NCBI GenBank assembly: GCA_032716605.1
Contig: CM064502.1
Location: 34,359,075 to 34,423,074, forward strand
Origin: Paralithodes platypus
Taxonomy: Eukaryota > Arthropoda > Malacostraca > Decapoda > Lithodidae
Direction of reading: 5' to 3'
Length of the DNA: 64,000 nt
Numbering within the stretch: position 1 is the stretch's first letter; every line of letters begins with the position of its first letter. The position numbers and the translations under genes were made by a program. Positions 62,772 to 64,000 of the stretch are shown here, one piece after another. Under the pieces are notes generated by a model. The model searched no databases, was not told the DNA's origin, and saw nothing but the letters and a program-made list of their open reading frames with translations.

Positions 62772-63006
62772 TATACAGTGTTTTTTTTCTGTTTTTTTCT
62801 GTCTGACGATAAATTGAATCCCTTAGTAGCTAATATCTCGCTACTTAGTGGAAAAATATGAAACTACTTTGTCTCTGCATCATAGTAAAACCAAGTATAT
62901 ATATTTAGCACCATATTTCACAACAAAATCATCATAATAACTAAACAATCTTGATGGGAACTTTTGCAATTTACTGTCAGATGAAAAGAAACAGAGTAAA
63001 GTTATA
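62772..63006. repeat. MITE family C
   Basis: GTCTGACGATAAATTGAATC at the left and GCAATTTACTGTCAGATGAA at the right are inverted; outer ends are T- and A-rich as in the other copies. Confidence 0.6.
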
Positions 63007-63074
63007 ATGAATTAATTATTGAGAATGGTGGAAATATAGCCAAAACCAATGCAAGCTAGACTAATCCTTCGCAT

Positions 63075-63262
63075 TTATTTCTCTGTTTTCTGGCTATAAT
63101 TAGACACTTTTATTCAGATTAGGAAGGGTTTATGGAAGTCAGAGGGTTAATTGAGATAGTCTTTACCCATATAATTCCCACAGGCCCTTCTTAAACTGTA
63201 TAAAATCGTCTAATGATAGCCAGAATAAACTGATAACATGCGTCATAATCTTCATTGGGTTA
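63075..63262. repeat. MITE family A
   Basis: TTTTCTGGCTATAATTAGAC and TCAGATTAGGAAGGGTTTAT at the left; CCTTCTTAAACTGTATAAAA, TCGTCTAATGATAGCCAGAA and ATTGGGTTAA at the right. Confidence 0.7.
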
Positions 63263-64000
63263 AATGTTTCCAGGTATCCCTTCAAATTATTTTTTCTTCT
63301 CAATTTCTATTTTTCTCTCCCTTCAAATTCCTTATTTCTCTCTGTTATGTCGGGCTATAATATTTACAGCTCGTGATATAGTCTTTACTAAAATCCAGAT
63401 CTGGACTTATAGACCGTAAATAAACCCAACAGGGTCAAATCTAACACGTTCTTAATCTAACAAGTAGGTATTCAATTAGGTACTACAGAACTCAATAACA
63501 ACACACATAACACAATGCACAAGTTTATTCAATGATATATATACCTGAAGCTCAGAATGCAGCTTCACCTGGATAATTATTGGAACTATCAGGCAAGGAA
63601 TACAAGGCATTTAAATAATATATCATGAATGGGGAGCAATTGCTCTTCAACTGTGGTTATAAACAAGGTGAATAATATGGAACTAAGTAATACACGTGAC
63701 TTATAGAATCAACCCTTAATAATAATAATGATGTGAGTCGAGTGTCTTACGTGAATAAATCAATAATGCAAGAAACGAGAACACAAACTTAATCAAGAGA
63801 AACTGAGGTGAATTGAGAGGGTCAATAAGCACACAGGTAGAGGGGTGAGTCATACGGTAGGTAGGGGCGAGCTAGCCAGGTAGTCGCGTTTACTGAGGTG
63901 ACCTTCTCATTAGCTAGGGGGGTCAGGTCATATATTTGTACTGCGGAGGTGGAAATTTAGTTTTGAATTAGTGCAACTATGAACTCAGTTTCAATGATAG
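63263..64000. other. No gene seen
   Basis: A+T-rich, no recognised repeat ends or open frame. Could be part of an LTR extending beyond the window, but this is not supported. Confidence 0.45.

Overview
The window is eukaryotic, A+T-rich and repeat-dominated, most likely from a decapod crustacean. No computed search supports that placement; it is inferred from jockey-like and CR1/L2-like non-LTR retrotransposons of the type common in crab and shrimp genomes, a BEL/Pao element, an arthropod-only innexin-family gene, and short TTAGG/CCTAA runs (the ancestral arthropod telomere unit). There are no rRNA genes, CRISPR arrays or operons. Host coding sequence is sparse: a divergent, frameshifted innexin (21704-22683, minus), a plausible first exon encoding a signal peptide or signal anchor (20218-20360, plus), and a weak low-complexity ORF (25152-25498).

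Layout. 1-1210: jockey-like LINE, minus, cut by the window edge. 1270-7883: nested palindromic MITEs, mostly flanked by TTAA, plus a 2-kb foldback element (2118-4140). 8511-9354: LINE scraps. 9917-17796: remnants of one LINE (ORF1 coiled coil, an RRRNIQIDG-type block, endonuclease start) broken up by a MITE and by a complete 5.58-kb DNA transposon (10412-15994). That transposon has terminal inverted repeats, a 3-bp ATA duplication and one intact minus-strand ORF of 1543 codons with an XPG/FEN1-like nuclease domain and a Cys8 finger, matching Academ-type transposons. 18377-19216: twin foldbacks with opposed telomere-like runs. 20218-23870: host exon, innexin and MITEs. 25499-30203 and beyond: deleted Ty3/gypsy element with two LTR copies, interrupted by an (AAC)n-tailed retroposon. 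30879-37970: nearly full BEL/Pao element with about 99% identical LTRs, a 5-bp GATTC duplication and several frameshifts. 39545-40390: LINE 3' end. 42885-45300: minus-strand gypsy-like 5' end (long LTR, tRNA-type primer-binding site, gag with an in-frame stop). 47105-50636: CR1/L2-like LINE with an SGNH-esterase ORF1. 52441-57860: a second LINE lineage, itself hit by a plus-strand jockey LINE (which carries a TTAA element) and by the (AAC)n retroposon. 58225-58520: tRNA-derived SINE. 58795-61600: a further LINE with a 140-bp retroposon flanked by 9-bp duplications. 61778-63262: foldback and MITEs.

The most informative observations are the apparently intact Academ-type transposon with its nested target; several unrelated TTAA-flanked non-autonomous families without any piggyBac-type transposase in the window; insertions whose removal restores the host element's reading frame; and an (AAC)n-tailed retroposon whose 3' end resembles the 3' end of the LINE it landed in. 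Coordinates of repeat ends are read by eye and may be off by several bases.
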